From assembly GCF_001687565.2 (NCBI RefSeq), contig NZ_CP016534.2, positions 2,174,501 through 2,238,500 of the forward strand: a stretch of 64,000 nt of DNA, read 5' to 3'. The position numbers and the translations under genes were made by a program. The notes below the pieces were generated by a model, which was not told the origin of the DNA, made no database searches, and worked only from the letters and a program-made list of their open reading frames with translations. Origin of the DNA: Planococcus antarcticus DSM 14505 (lineage in GTDB: Bacteria; Bacillota; Bacilli; Bacillales_A; Planococcaceae). Shown one piece after another: positions 1 through 8,599 of the stretch (within the stretch, counting starts at the first letter, position 1; every line of letters starts with the position of its first letter).

Positions 1-147
1 TGCCTATTTCGGATTATGAAAATTCTTCTTAAAAGCTATCTTCATCATTATAATACTAAAATTTTCAATTGCACTTTCCATAGACTATTCAGTTTGAAAA
101 TGATCATCATACTTCAATCGAATATACAAGAACGCTTACAAAAAAAA

Positions 148-178
148 GAAAAAAGCTCACGCTAGAGCTTTTTCTCTT
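148..178. terminator. Rho-independent terminator, possibly bidirectional
   Basis: A-rich stem around GCTC (155-158) and GAGC (165-168), flanked by an A run and a T run, so it could stop transcription from either side. It would end the small minus-strand transcript that starts at the CxxC protein gene. The remainder of 1-213 shows no gene. Confidence 0.6.
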
Positions 179-213
179 TTTTGTATAAGCAGCCATATGT
201 AAATCACAGAAAC

Positions 214-300
214 TTAATTACTTTTTTTTCCGGGCCAGTATGGATCACTTAGCACATCAGCGAACGCTAATTGTTCAATTAATTTCTTCCGCAAGAGCAT
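214..300 (-). CDS. possible 28-residue peptide downstream of the CxxC protein
   Basis: A short open frame starts with ATG four bases after the stop of the upstream gene and runs 28 codons, with basic ends and the C-terminal string DPYWPGKKSN. The spacing would allow translational coupling, and the terminator lies just beyond its stop. I do not recognise the peptide. It may be the displaced tail of a longer ancestral protein, or chance. No independent Shine-Dalgarno is obvious beyond a weak AGG. Confidence 0.25.
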   Translation of the reverse strand: MLLRKKLIEQLAFADVLSDPYWPGKKSN

Positions 301-304
301 TTAG

Positions 305-637
305 CTAAAACCTAAGAAGATCGATTAACTGAAAGTCATTAAAGGTAATCCGATTTCCGCATCCTATGCACGTAAAGCTCATTTCAAAGTCAATGGTTTC
401 CGAAAATGCATTTTCGGAAATCTCCTCTTCTAGGATGTCCCTTCTTTCTTTATTCGAAGTCGCCTTGCCTAGTTTGCTGACGAATTCTTCTTGGAAATTT
501 TCAATCACTTCATTTTTCCAACTCAATCCTATTCGAAAACTTTGTGAGATTGAATGAATTCCTACTTCCCCATTTTTCTTTGAAGATTTAAACGCTCCAA
601 TGGTTTTGCAATCTTTACATATAACATGAATTTCCAT
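305..637 (-). CDS. hypothetical protein with two CxxC pairs
   Basis: This 110-residue protein of unknown function carries CKDC near the N-terminus and CIGC near the C-terminus, a pattern that usually binds zinc and often builds a zinc ribbon. The middle is charged and probably helical. I chose the ATG at 637 because GGAGG sits seven bases upstream; a GTG two codons earlier is too close to that site. There is no signal peptide or membrane segment. The gene stands alone downstream of copB's end on the same strand, with an intergenic gap of about 70 bases. Function cannot be assigned. Confidence 0.6.
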   Translation of the reverse strand: MEIHVICKDCKTIGAFKSSKKNGEVGIHSISQSFRIGLSWKNEVIENFQEEFVSKLGKATSNKERRDILEEEISENAFSETIDFEMSFTCIGCGNRITFNDFQLIDLLRF

Positions 638-707
638 TTTCACTCCTCCAAATTCATAGTGTACGGAGCCTCTTTCAACTCTTTGTTTTTCAATAAATAA
701 TTTGGGT

Positions 708-2777
708 TTAAGCTTTTAAGAGCTTGGCATTAATCGCCACTATGATTGTGCTCAAACTCATGAAGACAGCTCCAATTGCCGGGCTGACAATAACTCCCCA
801 TGGTGCCAGCACTCCAGCTGCCAGTGGAATAGCGAAGATATTATAGCCTGTCGCCCACCATAGGTTCTGAACCATTTTCCTGTAAGTCTTTTTCGATAAA
901 TCAATCAATGTTACCACATCGTTCGGATTGCTTTTTACTAGTACCACATCGGCTGTTTCCATCGCTACGTCTGTTCCAGCTCCAATGGCGATTCCAAGAT
1001 CAGCAGTTGCAAGTGCCGGCGCATCATTCACTCCATCACCTGTCATTGCGACTCGCCAGCCTTTTTCTTTTATTTTCTTGATTTGCTTAGCTTTATCCTC
1101 TGGCAATACTTCCGCATAAACTTCATCAATTCCTACTTGTGCAGCTACCCAATTCGCCACTTTTTTGTTGTCACCTGTCAGCATAATTGAGTGAATTCCT
1201 CTTGCTTTTAATGCAGCCACAGCTTCTTTCGCAGTATCCCGGACAATATCCGCAAGGGCAATCATTCCAGCAAGTCGATCTTCCACTAGTACAAAGACTA
1301 CGGTTTTCCCTTCTTCTGATAGCTTATTAAACTGAAGGTGATTGTAGGTCAATTGATTGCTGTTTACATAACCTGGACTTACCACATTGACTTTCTGTCC
1401 TTCTATTTGTCCTTGGATTCCTTTTCCAGTAATCGATTCAAAGTCATTCACTTTCCCAATCGTAATCCCTTTTTCTTTAGCAGATTTCACAATACCAGTG
1501 GCAATTGGATGTTCTGAATTTTGTTCAATGATCGCTGCTAGCTGCAAAACTTCTTTATCTGAATAGCTGCTTTCGGAGATAATATCGGTGACACCGAATT
1601 CACCTTTTGTCAGTGTTCCTGTTTTATCAAACACCACGGCATTCAAATTGCGTGCTCCCTCGAAATCTGCACGATTCCGAATCAACAGTCCTTGTTTTGC
1701 AGAAATAGATGTTGAGACGGCGACGACCAATGGGGCTGCAAGTCCCAAAGCATGCGGACATGTAATAACCATGACCGTGACCATACGTTCGATGGCCACA
1801 TCAAATGAGTAGCCCAGCGAAAGCCAAGCGAACAACGTAATGAATCCTGCTATTAAAGCTAGGTAAAACAACCATTTTGCTGCTCGATTCGTCAAGTCCT
1901 GCGTACGGGACTTGGATTCCTGAGCTTCTTTAACCATTGTGATAACTTGAGATAAATATGATTCTTCTCCTGTTTTCTCTACTACAATTGTTAGTGATCC
2001 TTCCTTATTCACCGATCCACCGATTACGGAATCGCCTTCTTGTTTATCGATGGGAATGGACTCTCCTGTCAGCATTGATTCGTCGATTGTCGATTTCCCT
2101 TCTATAATCTGTCCATCTACAGGAATTTTTTCACCTGGTTTGACCAATACGCGATCCCTATTCCGAATCTTTGATAAAGATACATCGTAAACTTGATTGC
2201 GCTCATCCAATTTATGCACTTCACTTGGCATCAGCTTCACTAGCTGTTCCAGCGCATTTGAAGCGCCCATAATAGAGCGCATTTCAATCCAGTGGCCAAG
2301 CAGCATAATGTCAACCAATGTCGCCAATTCCCAAAAGAGCTGATTGCCCTCCCACCCGAACACCACTAGCGTGCTATAGCCATAGGCAATTGTTATGGCC
2401 AAAGCGATCAATGTCATCATACCCGGATTTTTTCCCTTCAATTCACTGATGCCACCGGTTAGAAATGGCCAGCCTCCGTAAAAGAAAACAATCGTAGAAA
2501 AGGCAAATAAAATATACATATCATTGTTAAAGCGCAAGTCGAATCCAAGAAAATGCTGGATCATAGGAGATAGCACTAGAATAGGAAGCGTGAGAATCAA
2601 GGAAATAAAAAACCGCTTCTTAAAATCTGCCACCATATCTCTGTGGCCCTGGTGTTCATGGTTCGAATGTGTTTTTTCTTGGTGATTTTCTGTCTCCTCT
2701 TGAAGTTGCTCAGAATGGTGATTGTTCTGACTAGTGTCGTGAGCGTTTTTTTGACGATCTGCTTCTTTTTTTGACAA
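708..2777 (-). CDS. copB: CopB-type copper-translocating P-type ATPase
   Basis: This 689-residue P1B-type ATPase exports copper or silver ions across the membrane. The first 50 residues are histidine-rich and replace the usual HMA ferredoxin-like domain. The core motifs are present: TGES of the actuator domain from residue 237, the CPH intramembrane metal site at 340-342 (CPH rather than CPC marks the CopB/P1B-3 subgroup), the phosphorylated aspartate D384 in DKTGT, SEHP in the nucleotide domain and GDGVNDAP in the hinge. The start is TTG with AGAGGTGAG upstream. It is a single gene with no CopA, CopZ or CsoR neighbour, and I see no convincing CopY operator. Whether Cu(I) or Cu(II) is the main substrate cannot be told from sequence. 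Confidence 0.93.
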   Translation of the reverse strand: MSKKEADRQKNAHDTSQNNHHSEQLQEETENHQEKTHSNHEHQGHRDMVADFKKRFFISLILTLPILVLSPMIQHFLGFDLRFNNDMYILFAFSTIVFFYGGWPFLTGGISELKGKNPGMMTLIALAITIAYGYSTLVVFGWEGNQLFWELATLVDIMLLGHWIEMRSIMGASNALEQLVKLMPSEVHKLDERNQVYDVSLSKIRNRDRVLVKPGEKIPVDGQIIEGKSTIDESMLTGESIPIDKQEGDSVIGGSVNKEGSLTIVVEKTGEESYLSQVITMVKEAQESKSRTQDLTNRAAKWLFYLALIAGFITLFAWLSLGYSFDVAIERMVTVMVITCPHALGLAAPLVVAVSTSISAKQGLLIRNRADFEGARNLNAVVFDKTGTLTKGEFGVTDIISESSYSDKEVLQLAAIIEQNSEHPIATGIVKSAKEKGITIGKVNDFESITGKGIQGQIEGQKVNVVSPGYVNSNQLTYNHLQFNKLSEEGKTVVFVLVEDRLAGMIALADIVRDTAKEAVAALKARGIHSIMLTGDNKKVANWVAAQVGIDEVYAEVLPEDKAKQIKKIKEKGWRVAMTGDGVNDAPALATADLGIAIGAGTDVAMETADVVLVKSNPNDVVTLIDLSKKTYRKMVQNLWWATGYNIFAIPLAAGVLAPWGVIVSPAIGAVFMSLSTIIVAINAKLLKA

Positions 2778-3387
2778 CGGAACTCACCTCTCGACAATTT
2801 TTTTAGCTTCATTTCCCTATCTTAGAACTATAATATCGAGAAACTGGCGAGAAATCCGTTACATTTACAAAGTTTATTCAAAATTCCGAAATTTCTATTC
2901 GAGTAAAGTTGTATTGGAAAGTACAATATTACCCGATCGATTATTTAAAAAGAGGATTAATAAGGCGATGATAGAGTTGAATCCCCGTTCTAAGAGCTCG
3001 AGACTGAGTGGATGGACATGTTTTCGATAATCTTCAACAGCTTTATCTTATATTATGCGATTCCCTGATCTGATATAAAACAGCGCCTTGACATCTCTCT
3101 TGTATGCTTCTGCTCATTTCCCTATCGCATGACTGTCTTCCAAAGATTCGAAAAAAGTCAAAGAAGACCTTTCTTCAGCTTTATACAAACTGATGAAGGG
3201 TCTTCTTTATTTCATAAAGAAATATATCTTTGCTTAAAGTCAATTCTGTCTTCATAAATGAAAAGGCGAGTTAAGTGATGACTCCATAATTGATAAGACC
3301 ATAACTTTCACCTAGATCTCATGCCTCCTTTTTTCTTCGGTGCATCAAGATCGGATGATTGCTATATCATTCAAATAAATAAATTAT
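2778..3387. other. 610-base region without a recognisable gene
   Basis: The stretch between copB and the broken metal-binding lipoprotein gene holds the presumed copB promoter and one clear hairpin terminator. Short frames exist, including a Shine-Dalgarno followed by only four codons near 3320-3335 on the minus strand, but none resembles a protein I know. Given the decay next door it may contain gene remnants. Confidence 0.5.
3161..3207. terminator. hairpin terminator
   Basis: A long imperfect inverted repeat has AAGAAGACC at 3161-3169 matched by GGTCTTCTT at the far end, and is followed by a T-rich tract. It lies well downstream of the ABC transporter operon on the minus strand and may be its end or that of a lost gene. 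Confidence 0.55.
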
Positions 3388-4325
3388 CTAGTTAGTCAAT
3401 CCTTCCAAAATGGTGTTAATATTCCATTCCATCATTTTGATATACGTATCCCCGTCTTCTCCTGGCTTCCCAATCGAATCCGTAAATACTTTTCCTTTAA
3501 TCTCCATGCCCGTTTCTCTTGATACTGTCTTCATGCTGCGGGGATCAATGCTTGTTTCTAAAAATAAGCCCTGAATTTGTTGTTTTTTAATGGCATCTAC
3601 AACCTGTGTAATTTGTGACGGTGTTCCTTGGTTTTCTTGATAGATTTCCTAAATGTATTCCGCTTGGAAATCATAAGCTTTGCTGAAATATTTAAAAGCG
3701 CCTTCACTCGTTACAAAAATGCGTTTTTCTTTTGGAATTTTGCTGTATTGATCGATGGCTTCTTGGTGAAGCATTTCTAATTGACTGATGTATTCTTTTG
3801 CATTTTTTTCGAATTCTTCTGCATGTTCTGGGTCGACTCTAATCAATGCATCTCTTGCGTTTTCTGCATACTTAATGCCATTTCACACATCTAACCAAGC
3901 GTGAGGATCTTCTTCGCCTTCTTTTCCTTCAGTTGTCAAATACATGGGCACAACACCTTCGCTCATTTTGTAGATAGGTGCCGAGTCTCCATTTTTACCA
4001 GCGGTATCCATTAACTTTTCAAACCATGAATTTTTTGCCTCTAGGTTTAAGCCATTGTAAAACACCACATCAGCGTCTGTTGCTTTTTGAACATCAAGCG
4101 GCAATGGTTCGTATTCATGGGATTAGAACCAATTGGTGCCAAACTGTGTAAGTCGATTCTGTCTCCGCCAACATTTTTAACGATATCGTAAAGAATCGAG
4201 TAGGTTGTTACGACCTGCAACTTGTCTTCGTTTGTATCGCTATTTTCACTTGCGTTGCTCGAACAGCCTGCTAAAAAAAGCAGCATAGCGATGCTGATGT
4301 TGAAGATTATATTTCTTTTTCTCAT
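3388..4325 (-). pseudogene. broken manganese ABC transporter substrate-binding lipoprotein (PsaA/MntA family)
   Basis: Fragments in two frames rebuild a complete metal-binding lipoprotein. The N-terminal signal ends in a lipobox (LAGC). The family's four metal ligands can be traced: HEYEP (split by a frameshift), DPHAW, SEGAFKYF and FTDS. The ETSIDPRSMKTVS to FTDSIGKPG segment is typical of the manganese-binding PsaA group. Three lesions are visible: loss of one base in the G run at 4120-4122 (NP then HEYEP changes frame), a TGA after HAWLDV near 3880, and a TAG after QAEYI near 3649 where tryptophan is expected. The protein cannot be made in full unless these are sequencing errors. It is the last gene of the operon, after ATPase and permease. 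Confidence 0.9.
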
Positions 4326-4342
4326 GGCTAGTCTCCTTTATA

Positions 4343-5206
4343 TCAAATTTTGTTGGCTAACTCTCTGTTTTTCATCGCACTTATTTTCCGCCATAAGATT
4401 CCTTGTTTTGGCGAAAAAAGAAAAGCTATTACAAACAACGCTGTCGCAGCAAGCACAATTGTCGCGCCTGACGCCAAATTATAAGTAAAGCTGAAATACA
4501 ATCCAATTACAGCTGCACTTGCATCTATAGAAGCCGACAAGAAGATCATTGTTGATAGACGATCTGTCAACAGATAAGCTGTTGCCGCGGGTGTGAACAA
4601 CATAGCAACTACGAGTATAATACCAACTGTCTGAAGTGAAGCTACTGTAACCATTGTGAGTAGCGTCATTAAAAAATAATGGATCAGTCTTGCTGGGAAC
4701 CCGTAAACTTGTGCCATCGTTTCATCAAAAGATGTGACGAGAAGTTCTTTATAGAAAACGTAAACGGAAACCAATACAAGCAATCCGATAGCTAAAGTAA
4801 TCCACATGTCTGAAGGCCGTACAGCCAACACGTTACCAAATAATATATGATACAAATCCGTACTACTTTCAAGCACTGTTATGAGAATAACACCTAAAGC
4901 AAATGCAGCAGTAAACACTATGCCGATAGACGTGTCTTGTTTAATGCGGCTATTTTGGCTTACAAAACCAATTCCAATTGCTGTTAACACGCCTGTAAAT
5001 ACTGCACCGAAGAAAAAATTGATTCCGAGTGCATAGGAAATTGCTACCCCCGGTAAAACCGCATGTGAAATTGCATCTCCCATAAGTGCCATTTCTCTTA
5101 AAATGATAAAACAATCGATGACTCCGCAAATAACTCCCACCATGATTGAAGTAAGCAATGCCTTTTGTAAAAAGTCATATTCGATAAGTCCTTCAATAAA
5201 AGCCAT
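4343..5206 (-). CDS. manganese/zinc ABC transporter permease (ABC-3 family)
   Basis: This 287-residue integral membrane protein is predicted to have eight or nine hydrophobic segments and matches the ABC-3 (ZnuB/MntC/PsaC) family in length and in motifs such as MGDAISHAVLPGVAISY near the N-terminus. It would form the membrane channel for Mn or Zn import. It starts two bases after the ATPase stop and ends 17 bases before the binding-protein start, in the ATPase-permease-lipoprotein order of psaBCA. The reading frame is intact although both partner genes are broken, so it is probably stranded and non-functional unless partners are encoded elsewhere. Confidence 0.9.
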   Translation of the reverse strand: MAFIEGLIEYDFLQKALLTSIMVGVICGVIDCFIILREMALMGDAISHAVLPGVAISYALGINFFFGAVFTGVLTAIGIGFVSQNSRIKQDTSIGIVFTAAFALGVILITVLESSTDLYHILFGNVLAVRPSDMWITLAIGLLVLVSVYVFYKELLVTSFDETMAQVYGFPARLIHYFLMTLLTMVTVASLQTVGIILVVAMLFTPAATAYLLTDRLSTMIFLSASIDASAAVIGLYFSFTYNLASGATIVLAATALFVIAFLFSPKQGILWRKISAMKNRELANKI

Positions 5207-5208
5207 AA

Positions 5209-5949
5209 TTAGTTCACCCCAACTTCAAATAGAAAAGATAATTCACTTTCATAGGCTTTCCGCATTATTTCTGGACGCAAGACTTGCGGAGGAACCCCAA
5301 ATTGAATCACTTGTTTATTCAATAAAAGCAATTCATCAAAGTATTCGTTCGCTTTGCTTAAATCGTGGTGAACGACCACCACCGTTTTGCCTTGATCTCG
5401 CAAGTCTTTCAAGAGCTCGACAATCATTTCTTCACTAGATACATCAATCCCGACAAATGGCTCGTCCAAAAAGAAAAGATCTGCCTTTTGTGCAAGTGCT
5501 CTGGCAAGAAAAACACGCTGTTGCTGTCCACCGGATAGTTCCCCTATTTAGCGGTTAGAAAATTCTTCCATGCCCACTTTTTTCAAGCATTCATAAGCCC
5601 ACTCTTTATCTTCTCTCTTTGGACGTTTGAATATCCCCAAATTCGGATAAGTCCCGATTAAGACAGCATCAAGAACATGAATCGGAAAATCCCAATCATA
5701 TTGATTTCTTTGAGGCACATAAGCAATTCGTTTTCGATTTTCTTTTAACGTTTCACCAAATATTTCAATCATACCTTTATCGATTGAAATAAGATTTAAT
5801 AATGCTTTTAATAAAGTAGATTTTCCACCGCCGTTCGGTCCAATAATTCCCAGGACCTTTCCTTGTTCGAGTGTTAAGTCAATTGCTTCAATAGCTGGTT
5901 TGCCGTGATAAGAGACTTTGACATTGTTCAGGCTAAGTGCAGGAATCAT
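5209..5949 (-). pseudogene. manganese/zinc ABC transporter ATPase interrupted by one stop codon
   Basis: The frame has Walker A (GPNGGGKST), then an in-frame TAA at about 5548 where glutamine is expected in the NRQIGELSGGQQQR signature region. It continues in the same frame with SGGQQQR, the Walker B LFFLDEPF and the H-loop histidine in VVVVHHDL. A single CAA-to-TAA change explains the interruption. The start ATG at 5949 follows GGAGGGG; an upstream in-frame ATG at 5979 lacks a ribosome site. The stop precedes the signature and Walker B motifs, so the truncated product should be inactive. First gene of the operon. Confidence 0.88.
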
Positions 5950-5990
5950 CTTTTTTCCCCCTCCACCATTTATTTTCATTTTAAAAATAT

Positions 5991-6006
5991 CTTTCCCGAA
6001 GGAAAA
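5991..6006. promoter_or_regulatory. candidate MntR-type operator
   Basis: The minus-strand sequence TTTTCCTTCGGGAAAG matches 12 of 16 positions of the Bacillus MntR box TTTGCCTTAAGGAAAC as I remember it, and is an inverted repeat (TTTCC/GGAAA). It lies between the likely promoter and the first codon of the transporter operon, where manganese-bound MntR would repress. It supports manganese as the original substrate. Confidence 0.5.
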
Positions 6007-6014
6007 TTTTACTT

Positions 6015-6043
6015 AGTTTAGCTCTTTTATGAATAATTGTAAA
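6015..6043 (-). promoter_or_regulatory. candidate promoter of the metal transporter operon
   Basis: On the minus strand TTTACA (6043-6038) and TAAACT (6020-6015) are separated by 17 bases, a plausible sigma-A promoter just upstream of the MntR-like box. Confidence 0.45.
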
Positions 6044-6164
6044 TAGAAAAGTTTTATCAGGCTCGTTTATATTTTAGGCATGAGAATAAAGAAAGTCTTT
6101 GCTAAATCGATAAAGGCAAAAAGAGGTTTACTTCTTTTAATGAACTTATCTATCCAATATTTGA

Positions 6165-6501
6165 TTTTCACTTAATATGATTGGTTGGTTTCTAGTAGTT
6201 ATCAGTGCTCTCTTATTCGTTATTTTCTTCTATATGATAAATGTCCAGAACATCGGTCTATACGACATATTAAAAATGATATGGACGCAAATGTTCTGTA
6301 TTACCAAAATTGCACTAGTCTTTTCGATTAAGTTGAGTCAATCAATTCGCATCAGCTGACATGCCGTTTAGCTTATCCGCTACAGTAACAATCCAGGTGT
6401 CGACTGTTTTCCTAGTCATCGGATTTATTGGCGCTACGTTATTTGGCATTCAAATTAAAAAAGTCGAACCGCTGCAAGCGATTCAACAAGGAGAGGTTTA
6501 A
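6165..6501 (+). pseudogene. remnant of an HrtB-like ABC transporter permease (FtsX family)
   Basis: Only the C-terminal part survives. From 6177 the frame reads MIGWFLVVISALLFVIFFYMINVQ, the penultimate membrane segment of HrtB/FtsX permeases, then a degenerate stretch, an in-frame stop at 6357-6359, and in the same frame the last membrane segment ending VEPLQAIQQGEV at 6501. The ATPase gene follows two bases later, as in hrtBA heme-efflux operons. The N-terminal large extracellular domain is missing, so this is a decayed gene. Confidence 0.75.
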
Positions 6502-6502
6502 T

Positions 6503-7164
6503 ATGACCATTTTCACAGCTCAAGAAGTCAGAAAAACATTTACCAATGGTGAAGTGGCAGAAGAGATTTTAAAAGGCATCGCGCTTGCTCTTCACACAGG
6601 TGAAATTACTGCATTTGTCGGAACTTCAGGTTCTGGCAAAAGCACATTGCTGACTATTGCGGCAGGACTGCAATCGGCGACAGACGGTCAAATCATCTTC
6701 GGCGTCAAAAACTTGACCGATATGAATCCAGAGCAAATTCGACAAATTCGTGCAAGTGAATTCGGCTTTACTTTTCAATCAGCCCACTTGGTTCCTTTTC
6801 TGACAGCACAAGAACAATTGCTGCTAATGCTTGAAATATCCGGAACCAAACTGACAAAACACCAGCAAAAAAAGAAGTTAGCGAACTACTAGAGCAAATT
6901 GGTGTGACTCACCGAAAAGATGCTTATCCGGCATCCATGTTCGGCGGAGAAAAACAGCGTGTAGCCATAATCCACAAACCCAACATGCTATTTGCTGACG
7001 AGCCGACAGTAAGTTTAAATTCTAAGCGCTCTAAAGAAATCATGTCACCGATCCAAAATTTAACTACAGCTCTAGGTATTACTACGTTGCTAGTAACTCA
7101 TGACGAAGAAATGCTGTCGTATGCGTCCCACATCATTACGATGAAAGATGGCTTGGTTGAATAA
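6503..7164 (+). pseudogene. broken HrtA-like ABC transporter ATPase
   Basis: An ATG with GGAGAGG upstream opens an ABC ATPase with Walker A (GTSGSGKST) and Q-loop. The frame breaks at a run of seven A at 6867-6873, after KHQQ, and resumes in another frame as EVSELLEQIGVTHRKDAY through Walker B (LLFADEP as MLFADEP) to MKDGLVE. Further damage is visible: the signature is MFGGE instead of LSGGE, three residues (normally ARA) are missing after QRVAI, and the D-loop reads SLN instead of SLD. Several independent lesions make a sequencing artefact unlikely. A strong terminator follows at 7278. Confidence 0.82.
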
Positions 7165-7625
7165 CTGGTATTTTTCTGTTAGTGAACTCGACTAGCTTTA
7201 ATGCACCATAGTTATCTGTAGTTATTACTTCAAGAGCTAATTCGAAGCAATTCCAAGACGTATTTGAAGTATGAATCAAAATAAGCCGGCAATTTCGTGT
7301 GAAAGATTGCTGGCTTATTTTGTTGAATTAAACAGCAATATTTCCACATTATCACCATGGAAAATATCCATTCATTTACACCAAAATCTTAACGATAAAA
7401 AAGAAGAAGCTCATTCTAAAGCCTCTTCTCTTTCGATAACCGATAATATGCAAACTCAATTTCACGGAGAAACCACTCAAAATTGAACTTTCCAGTTTAA
7501 AAATATTTCTTTCTTTAATTGCCTCATTTGGTGATTCGACTCAACTCCTCTTTAAGTCCAATAAATAGAACCCTAAACTCTTTGCTGGGTCAATGCCTTT
7601 GTAGATACAATAAGAAATTTTCTTC
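7165..7625. other. 460-base non-coding gap
   Basis: The gap between the broken hrtA-like gene and the M50-like protease holds the terminator at 7278-7321. A 71-codon plus-strand frame covers that hairpin and is not credible as a gene. Nothing else is recognisable. Confidence 0.5.
7278..7321. terminator. strong hairpin terminator
   Basis: A stem of about 18 base pairs with arms AAAATAAGCCGGCAATTT and AAAGATTGCTGGCTTATTTT ends in a T run. It would end the hrtBA-like transcript and can act in both directions. Confidence 0.8.
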
Positions 7626-8132
7626 TTAAGAAACTTCTTTACGTTGTTTTCCATTTTCTTTTATTAAGTTTAAGATCTGTAACCCATCACTTGGAAGGCC
7701 ACCTAAAAATGAAGGGTAGTTAAAGGGAATTAAGGAAGTTACGAATAGAAATAAATTAGCGCCGGCAGTATTGATAATGATATTGCCTATCGTGCCAGAA
7801 AAGAAATGAGAGGTGAAATATAGTGTTATAAAACCCAATGATGAAGCAATCGGTCCACCCACGAGGAAAATAAGTCTTTGCTTATAAGTAGTTGACGGTA
7901 ATTTTTCCGGGTTCGCAAGACGGCAGAACCCGGAAAGGGCGATGGTTAGATAGCTGGTGATTCTTCCGAGATTTAGCTCCAGCTTTTTCTCTTTACTTGA
8001 TGAACCCATATAGACTTCGGCCTTCGCTTTCTTATTTCTTAAAATTGCTGCAATAGCATGGCCCATTTCATGTATAAAAAGTGCCATGTTGATAATAAGC
8101 AGAATTATAACCACTTCAAATAACATCCCCAA
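7626..8132 (-). CDS. small membrane metalloprotease of the M50 (site-2 protease) type
   Basis: This 168-residue protein has several hydrophobic segments. HEMGH at residues 21-25 inside the first membrane segment is the zinc-binding motif of site-2 proteases, and LPSDGLQIL near residue 147 fits the second conserved motif (usually NxxPxxxxDG) that supplies the aspartate ligand. It lacks a PDZ domain and is shorter than SpoIVFB or RseP. The start is a TTG (8132) with AAGGGGG upstream; an ATG two codons later is also possible. No partner gene is adjacent, so its substrate is unknown. It could also be a non-proteolytic homologue of the family. Confidence 0.72.
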   Translation of the reverse strand: MGMLFEVVIILLIINMALFIHEMGHAIAAILRNKKAKAEVYMGSSSKEKKLELNLGRITSYLTIALSGFCRLANPEKLPSTTYKQRLIFLVGGPIASSLGFITLYFTSHFFSGTIGNIIINTAGANLFLFVTSLIPFNYPSFLGGLPSDGLQILNLIKENGKQRKEVS

Positions 8133-8223
8133 AACGTTCCCCCTTTTTCCTATGAGTAATATTATTTGTTACAACGATCCTATATTTCCTAAAGAGTCTG
8201 AGTTCAAGAATGGGCTTCACAGA

Positions 8224-8433
8224 TCAACCCGACTTTTTTATTTTCTGCTTTTTAAAATTCGACCAGTCAATGAAAAAATTTCCTGGATTTATCCAGGTTG
8301 CATATTCACCTTCTTTTCTTCTCTGGGTAATGTGTATGTTTAAACAATTAATTAGCTGATAGAATATTTTGAAATCACATACTTGTAGTTTACCATTTAT
8401 TATAACAAAATCTATTATTTCCTTTTTACTCAA
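8224..8433 (-). CDS. possible 69-residue hypothetical protein
   Basis: An open frame with a protein-like mix of residues ends in a Trp/Asn/Pro-containing segment (TWINPGNFFIDW) and a lysine-rich tail. The start would be TTG with no visible Shine-Dalgarno. I do not recognise the family. It may be a gene remnant. It is the only candidate in the 467-base gap 8133-8599, apart from the terminator at 8518. Confidence 0.3.
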   Translation of the reverse strand: MSKKEIIDFVIINGKLQVCDFKIFYQLINCLNIHITQRRKEGEYATWINPGNFFIDWSNFKKQKIKKSG

Positions 8434-8517
8434 ATGACACTAAATTCGAACACTTAAATTAAATGTTCGGAAAAGCACATTTGTATGAACGCACCAAATC
8501 CATCAAAAAGCAGAACA

Positions 8518-8555
8518 AAAAAAGGTTCGTAAAGGAATCAAAACACTTTACGAAC
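8518..8555 (-). terminator. terminator of the amidohydrolase operon
   Basis: The perfect 10-bp arms GTTCGTAAAG (8525-8534) and CTTTACGAAC (8546-8555) are followed on the minus strand by CTTTTTTTG. It ends the three-gene operon 11132-8600. Confidence 0.85.
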
Positions 8556-8599
8556 GTTCACTTGATGACCTATACATTTACGAATATCATATGGTTATT

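Noticed and set aside
2820-2900. CopY-type operator upstream of copB
   Set aside because: The nearest text, TACATTTACA, is a direct and not inverted repeat of TACA, so it does not fit the TACAnnTGTA consensus.
7271-7486. 71-codon plus-strand frame
   Set aside because: Its beginning is the strong terminator hairpin at 7278-7321, so it is unlikely to be translated.
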